A stretch of 64,000 nucleotides of DNA, from assembly GCF_964340395.1 (NCBI RefSeq), contig NC_135558.1:22319564-22383563 (forward strand). Direction: 5' to 3'. Position numbers and translations under genes: made by a program. The DNA is from Glandiceps talaboti (lineage: Eukaryota; Hemichordata; Enteropneusta; Spengelidae). The notes under the pieces are model-generated. The model searched no databases. It had not been told where the DNA came from and saw nothing but the letters and a program-made list of their open reading frames with translations. Positions 1 through 12,310 of the stretch are shown here, in pieces. The stretch's first letter is position 1. Each line of letters starts with the position of its first letter.

Positions 1-1019
1 GTTGGGTAGTGGGGCAGTTTGTCAAGGCAAGTCGTGTTGGGTAGTTGTGGGGCAGTTTGTCAAGGTAGTGATTAATAGTATGTACAAACTTAGTAAAAAA
101 AATAAGTAAACATGTGTTTAATTTACATTGAGTTCTGTTACATAAAACAAATCATTAATTGATAAAGTAGTACGGAATAACCTGGTTAAAAAGATAAACA
201 GCTGAATTCACACAGGAGGACAAAGTCTGACCAAAAAGTATCAACTCATCTAGGATATCATGGTGTAGATTATATGTCAATCAATGAAAGCATACCTGAC
301 ACTGGGATGATATGGTGACTAAATATGAACTGCACAGATAGTTATAACTGGTAAATACTGATTATAAATATTTAATAAATGTTGAAAACAAAGAATATGG
401 TAATATATAGCTAACTTTTCATTACACAGATACAAGTACAAGAAATGAATATATAAGTATACTGTAATTTTTCATAATGATAAAATAATGTTAAATGGTA
501 TGGCATGCAACTATACTTTAAGAATTTTTCTCAGTGTTAGTATTGTGGCTGCGAGGGGAACCCCTCCTGTATCTACCCTCACACTGCTCCCTTTTATTTT
601 AATTCAAATTTTATGTAGTATTATTACTACCTTGACATGTTAAAATAGAACCAGAAAGCATTCTTTTAGTCCTTGAATTTCAATAATTTCCAGGGACGGG
701 GGGGGGGACCCTCTACCGTACCCACCCCCACTTGGCTCATTCAAAACTTCGATTCCACTTACACCGAATCATTGAGTTGGGTAATGTCACGGATATTCAT
801 CACATAAAGTTACGGGTCAGAATTTACGGCAGGGAGGGGGCTGGATGTATAATCATCCCCGTCCCCGTACTACTTCTGTACAATTGTATGGTACACTACA
901 TTCAAATAAAAGTGGCAATAGACTTCAGCATCCATACACAACAGTAAGAGTTTAATTTCTTTACAAATATATGAGGTTTGCAACAAAAGGTCTCACATTG
1001 GGATGTGGCCTGTACTTGG
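1..1019. other. AT-rich non-coding sequence
   Basis: No convincing exon, RNA gene or repeat array is seen. Poly-G tracts occur near 700. A 71-codon open frame at 732-947 lacks any recognisable motif and is not called. Confidence 0.5.
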
Positions 1020-1683
1020 AGATACTTAGCCAGCATGTTTTTTTCTTTCACAAATGATAGCTAGTGGGGAGGGTATGGGAGATCCTTAGCCAGCAAGGTT
1101 TTCTCTTTCACCAATGATAGCTAGTGGGGAGGGTATGGGAGATACTTAGCCAGCAAGGTTTTCTCTTTCACCCATGACAGCTAGTGGGGAGGGTGTGGGA
1201 GATACTTAGCCAGCAAGGTTTTCTCTTTCACCCATGACAGCTAGTGGGGAGGGTGTGGGAAATACTTAGCCAGCAAGGTTTTCTCTTTCACCCATGATAG
1301 CTAGTGGGGAGGGTGTGGGAGATACTTAGCCAGCAAGGTTTTCTCTTGCACCCATGATAGCTAGTGGGGAGGGTGTGGGGGATACTTAGCCAGCAAGGTT
1401 TTCTCTTGCACCCATGATAGCTAGTGGGGAGGGTGTGGGAGATACTTAGCCAGCAAGGTTTTCTCTTGCACCCATGATAGCTAGTGGGGAGGGTGTGGGA
1501 GATACTTAGCCAGCAAGGTTTTCTCTTGCACCCATGATAGCTAGTGGGAAGGGTGTGGGAAATACTTAGCCAGCAAGGTTTTCTCTTGCACCCATGATAG
1601 CTAGTGGGAAGGGTGTGGGAAATACTTAGCCAGCAATATTTTCTCTTTCACCCATGATAGCTAGTGGGAAGGGTGTGGGAGGG
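1020..1683. repeat. 60-bp minisatellite, about 11 copies
   Basis: Head-to-tail 60-bp units, each beginning near GATACTTAGCCAGCAAGG and ending GGGTGTGGGA. The first two and last copies are more diverged, and the middle copies are nearly identical, as expected from unequal exchange. No coding potential is apparent. Confidence 0.95.
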
Positions 1684-1739
1684 GTGCTCCATCCCACGGT
1701 GAGCGCCTTTTTTATAATAAAGATATGCAGGAGGCCATT

Positions 1740-1859
<120 letters not shown>

Positions 1860-1959
1860 GGGGAAGAGATTAAGGCATACACAAACACATTATTTCGCAT
1901 GGTAGTCACCCACCTTATCACTGACTGTAGGCTTTCGAATTGATTGTTACAAAGCAGCA

Positions 1960-3540
1960 AGAAATGTTCAAATGTACTCGGTAAACGACCACTCCTGAGG
2001 TGTAATTTGGTTCAAGTCATGAGTAAAACATTTCGTGTCCCCTACCTACCCTGTCAGACCATCAGAACTTTCATGCCCCCCCCCTTTGGAACCCCCAATT
2101 TTTTTGCCCCCCCCCCCCCCCCCCATGTGAAACACTTATTCTCTCCTCGTCACTTTCAATAACTTGGAGAGTGGAGCCTGGTGAGGGCGAAGCGACAGGA
2201 CGAATATTTAGTACAATATAAGAAATTGCACGATAACAGGCCTCAGTTCTGTGATAATGTCATGAAGCCACTGCACATATCTATGAGCATCTGGGTCATC
2301 CCAAACCAAAGCACTATATAATATTACAGCCACAGTGCCATTCTCGGTACCTAGATCAGTGGTCAAATTCTTCGTTTCTGTCTGTGTTTTTTTGAAGTGT
2401 TGTGCCTTCAGGGTCCAACTCTCATAATATATATTTTACAACTATTCCACAAGACACTGTCATTTTCAATGTAACTTAAATTCATGATAATGCGATCGGT
2501 TCATTTTTCCCCACTGGAGTACTAGTATAGATGGCAATTGTGACTAATAATGTTTCTGTTATCCGAGTATAAGATTTTAATGGATTTAAACTTATATTTT
2601 GGCTTGACATTTAACTATCTTTTACACAAACTTAGAGTTTGTTTACGAAAACTTGGTGTACTGCTCTAAGGATTAATAGTTTGCAATGTGATGTTTTAAG
2701 TCTTGTTACAAAACTTTAGAAAAAACAGTTCTAATTTTTCAAACGTTGCACCAACAATTAAACATTTTATACTGCAACTTAAATGTTATCACTCGGAATA
2801 AAGAAAGTTTTGGCCACAAGAATAAGAAATCTCGTTTTGCAAAGTAATTTTCTGCTCTGTAAAAAGAAAGTTTTGTCACAGAAATTGTAACTTTTTGCTT
2901 TGATGTTTCTATTTTAAACCAAAAAAAATAATGTATTGTCCTATGAAAGAAAAGTTCCATCGATATCCTTGATAATGATGTTCGGTCATGTGGTCGTATT
3001 CTATCGGAAGAACATCCGAGGTCTAGCAGCTAGACTAACCAAATCATTGCAATTTAAATTGTCTCAAAATATTGCCTCCTAAGGAAAATATATTTTGCCT
3101 AAACTTTCATTTTTTTTAAAAACCTGTAAAGGTCTAAAATGGGGTATTGATTTTTGGTCAAAGTTGGTCTAAAATGGGGCCTGGGGTTTCCAGTACTGGC
3201 CACACACCCCTACCAGAGCTGACCATTGGTACAGCCCCCGGGGGGTACAACAACGATCGAGTTGTCATGTCACTGCTTGCCGCATGCCATATCGTGTCAT
3301 ATTTGACAATAAAACAAATGTTGCTCGGTTGTTTCTTATACATACATTTATTACCCAATCAAATTAGAGAAGACAGCTGCATTTCAACCAATCACAGCGC
3401 TACATATTCTACTTATGATCAGCAGAACACAATATGTAAATCAAGATATCTTAATATCAAGAGAGATATTGCCAACATCTATCAACAGAGGGCGCTGTCT
3501 TCAGCCTTTTATTCATCAATGCAGTTGTTCATGCGTGAAG
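1960..3540. other. Non-coding sequence with poly-C tracts
   Basis: C-rich homopolymer runs occur at about 2077-2124, in the same style as the poly-G/C segments near 4.45, 6.3 and 34.3 kb. The remainder is AT-rich with no supported gene. Confidence 0.5.
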
Positions 3541-3547
3541 AAACAAC

Positions 3548-3780
3548 TATGGCGCATTATTGGGGCCATTATTATGTACAACTTATTTGATTCGTCTCAA
3601 CAACTTATTTGGCAACTCGACATCTTATTTGATTCGTCTCAACAACTTATTTGGCAACTCGACATCTTATTTGATTCGTCTCGATAACTTATTTGACTCG
3701 TCTCAACAACTTCTTTGGCTCCTCCATAACTTATTTGACCCGCCTCGACAACTTCTTTGGCTCCTCCATAACTTATTGAA
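3548..3780 (+). repeat. Dispersed repeat with internal tandem units, copy 1
   Basis: About 200 bp of short tandem units related to CTTATTTGATTCGTCTCAAC, preceded by a unique leader that contains GGCGCATTATTGGGGCC. The same leader and units recur in inverted orientation at about 31440-31640, so this is a dispersed family rather than an isolated array. The frames running through it are not coding. Confidence 0.8.
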
Positions 3781-4013
3781 GTCAACATGTATGACGTTCT
3801 CTTGTACGCAATATTTTAGCATCCCTAGCTCCCCTTCAGTAAATATGTGCTCTCTTGCGCAAAAGTCACTTCGCGTCATACAAAATCTGCTGTTACGTCA
3901 AAGAGCATCATCAAAGTTTTGTGTAGTTTTTTTGAAGAGTGACTGATGGTTCCTCACAATGATGACCCGGAAACGCGGAAGTAAATGTTATAACCAAAGT
4001 ATACGTTCTAAAT

Positions 4014-6100
4014 ATGTTGGAGAAAGAGATCAAAACAGAGCTGTCCGAGAGGAGAGAGGACATAATGATGGCTTACCGCTTTATCTCGAGAAGGAAACAA
4101 CAAAGTATCGGATACGTAGTTTGTGGAGATTACATTTACTTTGTCACAGGTACAGAAATTTAAACTTTATCTAAATATTCAATTTATTATTTAATGTATT
4201 TGTTGTGATCTTGTCCATTATTACTGTCTGACGATCGTTCCGTGTACATTCACGGTGACACAACACTGTCAGTGTCACTTGTGAGCTAATAGTTCTATTC
4301 AAGCATCGTCATATTCAAAATATACCGTCAGCATTGATAATAGTTTTGAATATCGTAAATACCAAATAACACCATTACTTATGACCCATCACCATTCTTG
4401 AATAGGATTAAGGGACCGGTCAGTTCCTTCGGCCTGGGAGTGGGGGTGGATTGGGAGGGGGGGGGGTCACCCTGTTTTTGAAATTGGCAGTAGGGGGGTC
4501 ATGCTGTTTTCAAAATTGTGGACAGGGGGTCATTGTGTTTTGGATTGTGATCGAAGAAAAAAATCCTTTTTCTACAATGGCATATAGCCTTGTCTGAAAT
4601 GTGGTACATGTCAATATTTGTTCTTCTCCCTGTTTCTTACATGAATTCTTTAATATTCCTTATTAGTTCAAGCATAACTATAAATATACATATACATGTA
4701 TTACCTAGCTACCACACTAGTTACAGAACATGTCATGTAAATGCTTGGCTGTTTCACAATCAGTGCTTCACTTATATTGCACTTTGGGGCAAAAGTGAAC
4801 TTGAAGGTTTTGTAATGGTAATCTTCATAGATAGTTTATAAAAGATGTTAATCTAAAATGTTCCCTACTTGTCACTCTGAACTTGTCAGAAGGGATTAAT
4901 GCACTTTCTATTTTGGACACTACATGTTATTGACACTACAAATCACCACATCTCATCAGATTCCAGTTTCTATTATACACTCGGTATGACAATTCCTAAA
5001 GTTCTCTAACATACCGGTGACTTTACTATACATGCAATATTAATGCCACTATACCAATGTTACAGGGCAATTTTTATGTGACACGGGAAACTCATTTAAA
5101 ACTTACATTTACGTTAGCTATTCGAAGCTTGGAAATATTACCTCAAAGGCTAGGCTATGAATAACCTAAACATTGCCTTAATAGAAGCCAAAAACTGCAG
5201 ATCTGCCAGGGGAAAACCCCAAGGACTCCCTCACCCCCAGAGGTCACTCATGCATTCAACCAACAATCAGATGCACCAACAACCTTTTTACTGTCATAAT
5301 GGTATTGAACTTTTCTTAAATATTTTCACCCAATTCTAATTTGAGTTGATATTGTCTTTTAAAGATGTGAAATGTTTGCCTCTAACATTGCCTTAAACTC
5401 CAAATCTCCCTTACCAATGATACTACCAGTAGATGTGCTGACCTTTACTACATGTATTTAATGATGCCATTTAACTGTTTAACTTTAACTTTAAGAACAT
5501 ATTTCAACCCTATGGAAGTTATAAAAAATAGTTTCTGATACTTGATGGTGCTGTCTTGTAAAGCATGGATTAAGTTATTGCTTGAAAGGGTCTGAATAGC
5601 CTAAAAAATGGCTTTAAGAAATCCTCCAGGACTTCTATAGGGAGACCCCCTTGGACCCTCCACATGAGATGGACATATCCTAGTCTCAAGCTCTTCCCCT
5701 CTTACTGTCAAGATGCTATCAAAGTATATTTCAAAAGTATTTCAACCCTGTGTAGTTGCTTTTTACATGTTGGTGTTGTCTTGTAAAGCTTGGAAATTAT
5801 TGTCTGAAAGGGCCTGAATAGTCTCAAAATTGACTTTTCAGAGTAAAAAACCTCCAGGGATTATAGGGGGAGACCCCATAGGACCCCCATAAGAGATATA
5901 CATATTCCCTGCTCAAGCTTTCCCATACCTTTCACTGTCACAATGCTATTAAACTCCTTTTGGAATATATTTACCCTGTGTAGTCAATAATTATAATTAT
6001 GATTTAGTGCTAACCCGGGATCTTAGAGATGTAGAAGTAGATGCAAGACAGTCAAGGAGTCCACACTGAGTCATGATCAAAAAATACCTGTCATGTGAAT

Positions 6101-6135
<35 letters not shown>

Positions 6136-6195
6136 TTGCTATTACGCTCTGCCACTGCGGTATAGAGCACTGTCTTAGCAGATTGATACTCACTG

Positions 6196-6273
<78 letters not shown>

Positions 6274-7873
6274 GGGGTCAGCCTGTTTTTGGTTTTATAG
6301 ATGGGGGGGGGGGGGTCAGTGACTTTTTGTCAGCCCTATTTAAGAATCCACCCCCCCCCCCCCCTGGCTGAAGAAACTGACCGGTCCCTAAGCTCACAAG
6401 TGACTTTAAACTGTAATCATTAGCACATTCCTGATGTCGACTAAATTGTGTGTTTTGTTTAACTGTTGTCAGCCCCAACAATTTCCCCATAATTGTTCAA
6501 AATGTTTTGGGTGAGATATCAAGGTAACTGGTTGAATAGTCTGCAAATACTTTAGTGTAGTTACACGAGTATTATACTGAGGCTCAGTACAGAGTGCAAT
6601 AGTGGCAAACATTTGAGTGATAAATAACACAAATTATTATGATAAATGTCATCAGTGACTGAAAGTGAAATAGTGTTTGTAAGTTTTTATTTTTTCGTTT
6701 ACTCAGTTTTAATACATGAAACCAATAATTTTGTCTTGACCCTTTTGAACTTTTAAGGTCAATGTATTGAGATTAATACATGCGATACTGAGCTGCCAAG
6801 TGAATCTGTTTACAGGGACATGATGATGATGAGTGATAAATGCCAATGTTGTTATTTTGAGTTGTTATTTCCCTTTCCATTTTGTAGAGTGTAAAGTTGT
6901 AGTAGTGTTTATTTTCATTTTTCAATTCCAAAATGTTTTGCATTCATTGCAGGTAATGTAAGCAATAATATCCAAACTGAAAGTTGTCAAATTGAGAAAC
7001 ATGTAATTCTACTTTTTTTAAGCCTGGGGGGGGGGGGGGGGGGGGGGGTGTAAAAAGTCACCCGCCATCAATTTTCTTTCTCTAACAAATGACCATGCCC
7101 TGTAAAAAGATTGTAATGAAAACATTTTTATCTGCCTCCCTGTGGCATAGTTGTTAGAGCTCAAGATTAGTAGTCAGGAGGTCCTGGGTTCAATCCCACT
7201 AGAAACAGATAATTTTTCTGTAGTAAGATCCCACCACATTGATAATTTTTAAAGGCATCACAGTGAGTTTGTATTTGTATCAAAGCCTGTGTTTTGATCT
7301 ATTGGCTGAGCTGAAGGCCAGAACTACCAAAGCCTAGATGGAGTGCACAACTGACAACCCCAGGGCTGATTGGTCAACATCTCAACTCCACCACATTATT
7401 ACCAATACCTTGTAATGTTGTTCCCCCATTGCTACTGTGAGACCCACTCTGCTCCTCACACCAATTTCAATTTTCTAAAAAATGGCCCTCCCTGAGGACC
7501 CATTTGGAAAGAGTCCACCCCCCACCACCACCACCACCACCACCTTATAATTTCTTAGGGCTCTATTACATAGCTATTCTGTCACCAATTTCAACTATTG
7601 GTTCCTATGTTGAGTGTTTTATTCATGTTCATTTTGAGATTAAAAATGATGATTCAACATTGTTCTGTTTGATGTTTTATGTTGACAGGTCAGCCTTTAA
7701 AGTTGTATTACTCGACAAATCCAGACAGAGTTCCTTCCCTACACATGAGACATACAGTGTCACAATCCCCATCCACAGGCACAATGGAAAGAGATGAACA
7801 AACCATGCAGAAGTCAGAAAAAAAAACTCAGTGGACATCAGAGAGGTTCCTTCTACATATTTTCCAGCATTAA
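4014..7873 (+). CDS. Predicted two-exon gene of unknown function
   Basis: I do not recognise the product. Exon 1 runs 4014-4149: it opens with ATG (residues [16 protein letters not shown]), is lysine/glutamate-rich, and ends in a hydrophobic stretch ([13 protein letters not shown]) directly before the donor CACAG|GTACAG. Exon 2 starts at 7689 after the acceptor GTTGACAG. Both junctions are phase 1, so the frame continues ([15 protein letters not shown]) to a TAA at 7871-7873, giving 106 residues. Exon 1 is less AT-rich than its surroundings. Exon 2 crosses a run of nine A at 7818-7826, after which the +1 frame stays open and protein-like to 8105. The true C-terminus may therefore lie there, by polymorphism, assembly error or mutation. 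The intron carries a TIR element and a tRNA-derived SINE. The inference rests on splice-site and phase agreement, not homology. Confidence 0.45.
5170..5960. repeat. Diverged internal repeats, about three copies
   Basis: Similar segments of about 110 bp recur at roughly 5200-5310, 5615-5720 and 5850-5960. Each runs from a GGGGAGACCCC-like core to a TTTCACTGTCA-like end with an intervening C-rich block. They look like old tandem or dispersed copies of one unit and carry no consistent frame. Confidence 0.5.
6104..6132. repeat. (TA)n microsatellite
   Basis: Short pure TA dinucleotide run, 60-70 bp before a longer one. Confidence 0.9.
6197..6271. repeat. (TA)n microsatellite
   Basis: Pure TA run of about 74 bases, directly followed by G-rich sequence. 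The YIYI-type open frame over it is an artefact. Confidence 0.95.
7135..7450 (+). mobile_element. tRNA-derived SINE
   Basis: A pol III type 2 promoter is readable: A box TGGCATAGTTG at 7143-7153 and B box GGTTCAATCCC at 7187-7197. The spacing is tRNA-like, but the stems do not fold into a complete functional tRNA. A tRNA-unrelated body follows. The 3' limit is approximate, and no target-site duplication was identified. Confidence 0.6.
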
Positions 7874-8789
7874 AATTAAACCAGCTGATTCAGTAGCAAG
7901 TTTAATAGACACCGAGACTTTAAAAGAGGGACATCGCACCATTTCAACACAGACAGTGCAGTGGTACAGATATTTCTCATGCAGAGATAATGAGACTTTA
8001 TATATAGAGATTAACAATTTGAGAAATGCACCGAGACGGACTCAACAGAATCAGGAACAGTTTACTGTTTTTACTAAACCATTGATGCTAATAATGAAAA
8101 GGTGAAGTTTTATACCGGACTTAAATTTCACAACAATAATGACTGTATTATATTCAGTCTGGTTGAAAGGTACATGTACAGTATTTACTAAATTTCAATA
8201 AGTATTGTTGGCAATGACAAAACTTGGCTTGAATTTTTAATTAGCTTAAAGCATAATTAGAATCGTTTGTGGCAAAGTATCCTGTTTCATCCTACCGCAC
8301 TTCAGTTTTGTATCCTTTCCTGGATGGTTCTTCAGGCTGACTGATGACACTCGTGCCCTTAGAGGTTGTTTTCATTACTTGTGTAATGACTCCTACTGAA
8401 AACCCCTCACTCACTTGTATTCTCTTTGGCTGAATGAAGAATTAAAAAATCTTTGGGAATTTATAAGTAATGGCCACCTATGCCTGAGTCCACTGTATTT
8501 TGAGACCCACATTTAGTAATTAGAGTCAACTATGGGTCGCAATATTATAATAAAATTGGGCATACCTATTAATTTGTGTTGTTTTGAAATATACGAGGCT
8601 AAAGTACTAAACACCTATCACATCAGTATGCAGACGTAATAAGCTGAAATGTAAGTAACCAGGTGTTCATCTTATAAATAAATATTTCTAGTTAATCACA
8701 GTTGTAGTTGTTGTAAATTAATCATCACACATCATGATCAAATGTAGACGAATAATAAAAAGTAAGTACCCTAGAGACACTTAACACTC

Positions 8790-9240
8790 TTAGCCGTCAA
8801 ATGTAGGTGATGTACACTTGATATCTTGTAGATGTAATAGAAATTGCCTTGAATGACAGCCACAAAAGCCAGACGATAGTACTTTCAGTTGGTCATTATA
8901 TGTATAGACTATTTATAGAACTTACGGTATATTTTATTTCATTTATTTCATTCATCTAGATTAACTGGTATATACCGAGTACCGTTATGATATGGCAAGT
9001 TGGGCAAACAAGTCCCCTGAACATTAGATCCTTGATATTTTTATTGTCCATTCCTAATCCCAATGATATGATGTACATGATTGGTAGAACTTCACTGAGC
9101 CCTGTTGAAATGTGGCGCATGAAATATTGAATCTAACGTCCATATTATCTAGTCAATGCTAGGGGTATCATTGCTGCCAAGCAATTCTTTGTCGCTTCCT
9201 TAGAGTTGCCATACATACCCTTTTACATACAAGAGGACAC
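8790..9240. repeat. Dispersed repeat family X, copy 1
   Basis: Shares ordered blocks with 19740-20200, including a GATGTACACTTGATAT-like segment and the nearly identical block TATTATCTAGTCAATGCTAG at about 9145 and 20125. No coding capacity is visible. Family and boundaries are unknown. Confidence 0.6.
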
Positions 9241-9274
9241 AGTTTTTCCTTTATTTTTATTTATTACTTTTATT

Positions 9275-10620
9275 AGCTCCGCTGTCAGCGAAAGCTGAAA
9301 GCGTAGCTTTAGGTATAGGTGGGTATTGAGGTATAGAGAGTAGAGTAATCATAGGTGTCCGTCAAACTTTTATATTTTTACTATCTACTCCATAAGTGAC
9401 AGTCGGAATTCTTCGATATTTGGTGTGCATGTTCCCTTGGGGGAGGCTATTCAGATTTGTTCATGCCAAGTTGATCTGTTCCATTTTCAATTTTTTATGA
9501 TTTTTTTTCATAAAATGTCATTTTCATCAACTCCTTGAAAACCTCTTATTAGATTGCTTTGATATCTGGCGTGTTGATGCGCAGGGGGTAGCTTACTCAG
9601 ATTTGTTAATTTCAAGTCAGCACATCCTCATTTTTATTTTTTATGATTTTTTTTTTGTAATTTGAAAAAAAAATGAATATGTTAATAAGCATAATGACCG
9701 ACGCCATATTGGAAATCAGTCGACGAGACTTTAAGTAAACTGCCACTTTTCAAAAGACACTATTGACGTCAAACAAGCAATGTAATATGTGCTATAGTCA
9801 TAATTCTACGCATTGGGCGCCCAAATGACAAGCGTTTGTTCGAAACAGGGTTGTAAACTTCAAATCCAATTCTGCACCCTTCTACATTATCAGCCAATCC
9901 GCAACATCCTCATTTGCATACTCTATCCTGATTCGACCAGAAGCTGAAGGTGACCTCATTCGACCGAGCGATTTTCCACAGCAAGTATCTTGAGTATCAA
10001 CACAGGGCGTTCTTTATAGTACTCACTAAAATCACACTTCAGACCCACTATAAAAGTGTGATGTTTTCAGATAACATGTAACTTGTGGTTAATTCTATAT
10101 TGTCGTGCAATTTGGAATGACAGTGAACCAGAATTCAGACAACTTGCGTAAGGAAGGGCATGCCAGGCATGCGGTTGAAGTTTAAATATGGCCGACAGTT
10201 CACATGTAAAGTTAAACGACATGAACGTGTCTTGCCTTTCCAAAATGCAAATATTTGGCAAGTAAAAATAATTAAAATAATTACAACTTTAATTTGGCTT
10301 CAGACTTTGCATTATGTTTTGCGTATCTTTCCCCGTTTTACATGTAAATCCGAAAAGGTTCTCTCTCATCATGTCATCAGTGTCAGTGATCATACCGCGC
10401 GGGGTAGTCCTCGGGTGCACGAGTCTGTATTACTGACTTGACTCTAAACACCGGAGGGGGAGGGACAATTGTCAGAATCGAGTCCCGAATTCCTCCGTAT
10501 GCAAGCAGGACTACGTGCGGGGCTGCTTTGAGTACGAGCGAAGTGAGGCATGTTGAGGTATTTTGTTGAGAATTATAAATATTGCGAAATGTCAAGTACA
10601 AGGTTTAAATACAATGGAAT
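9275..10620. other. Non-coding sequence with repeat-like segments
   Basis: Begins with AGCTCCGCTGTCAGCG, which resembles in reverse complement the segment at about 16395-16425 (CAGCGGAGCTATTC). Two similar blocks containing ATTCAGATTTGTTC or CTCAGATTTGTTA lie at about 9445 and 9595. No gene is supported. Confidence 0.4.
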
Positions 10621-10701
10621 GATGAAAAAAATGGCAGAGTCTGCTGACAGGCGCCGGTCACAAAAAACACTGTGAATTAAAATATCAGACGATGTACATG
10701 T

Positions 10702-12276
10702 ATGTATTAATCGCCGACAATCCACCCGTATGCACGAGGGACTAACCCGGAAGCAAGTCGTTGTCAGCCATACGTTACAGTGGTAACATCGTCCGAGAAA
10801 TCGCTGCGTTCAGAGTGTCACTGTCATTATTCACAGAATTGTTGTTTTCGAGTGAAAACCCGTCTTGAATTGTATAACTCTAACAAATGAAGACATGTCA
10901 AGTTATATTTTGAAAGTTGTATCGCTAGTTTGAGACGATTTTCTCACGTACTATAGTACTATCGAGGCTTACTTGGAAGTAGTAGGATATGGGAAGCCGT
11001 TCAGGCCAAAAGTATTTTTTTATTTTAGCTATAGTATTTTATATTTTTCGTACTGACAAACTAATTTTAACCGTTTATGTACTTTTATTCCATGGTTACA
11101 TTATTTTAATTGAAATAAGTTTTCATTTATTTGAGAATGTTGTTTTATTTTTCGTCAAACCAGAATTTTTTAAAGGATTATATATAATTGAAAGTCAAAA
11201 TATATTTTTTGTTAAAGTTATTTTATTTTATTCTTTTAATTAAAAAAAAAAATTCAACTTTTTTTTTTTTTCTTCCCAACTTTTTTTTTTTTGGCCGAGT
11301 CTGCTGACAGGCGCCGGTGCAGAACACGTCGTGCTTGTACCCGGCGCCTGTCACGAGTACGAGGCGTGACCTTTGACATCCATGGCATTACGTACACGTT
11401 CTTATTACCTTCGAAATTGATCGCTCAAACATTATATCAGATCTCAAAACTCTTAATTTACGTGTGATAGTATCTGTTTTTTCCAACAACCGCGACTTCA
11501 GCCGCGTACGATCCATGTGCAACGGGTCATATACGTTTGTCACGACCATACGACCGGGGAGAAAAGTTATTGGAAAAAATACTTGCCACGACCATACGAC
11601 CGGTCAAAAAATATTACTGAAATTTAGGACTGATGTTCTTATCAAGATAGAGTATAAATCTAGTCTCAGATTCAGATTCATGTTCACATATTGAAGATAC
11701 TTATGAGACAGACTCTTCTAATATATTGAGCCCCAGTTCCAGCCTCATAATTAGGAGATTTGATTCATAATCATATGTTCTTCCAATGTGAATCTGATTT
11801 TTAGTCTGGTCTTAGATTCATACTCATGGTAACTCCTGATAAGTAACATGAGTAAAGAAGACGACCTATGTCCAAGATCATTCGAACATCCGGGTATTTC
11901 TTACTGTAGCCCCTATTACTCGTATTAGTATATGCTACTATTATCCACGACCAAAATTTGGTCGTACGACCGGTCGTGTGGTATAGGCATTGAAAACAGT
12001 GGTTCATTTTGGGCCGGGTATCAATCGCAAACTGATATCGAGGGCCGAAGGCCCGAGTGATCGAGCAATTCGGCCCTCGAAATCAATTTGCAATTCTACT
12101 AGTGTTGCGCCGGACCGGAGTTTAGATAAAACGTAGGAAAAAAAGGCGCGAGCGACTGTCGACAGTCTAGTAGACGTGTTGTTCTCAACTTTTCATGATA
12201 TATGCATGTGTACTCAGAGAGAATGTATACTACAATGTACGATGAAGTAAACTGAATCTTTACAACAACAACAACA

Positions 12277-12310
<34 letters not shown>

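Larger units (their letters stand above)
4412..6388. mobile_element. Candidate DNA transposon with TIRs and TAA target duplication
   Basis: The left end at 4412 reads GGGACCGGTCAGTTCCTTC. The right end at 6388, read in reverse complement, is GGGACCGGTCAGTTTCTTC. Both ends are flanked by TAA (4409-4411 and 6389-6391). A 3-bp TAA/TTA duplication is typical of PIF/Harbinger elements. No transposase is visible; the interior holds poly-G tracts, TA repeats and diverged internal copies. It could instead be two solo ends or two small MITEs of one family. Confidence 0.5.

Noticed and set aside
7135-7210. Functional tRNA gene
   Set aside because: A and B boxes are present, but the acceptor and anticodon stems do not pair properly and a SINE-like body follows.
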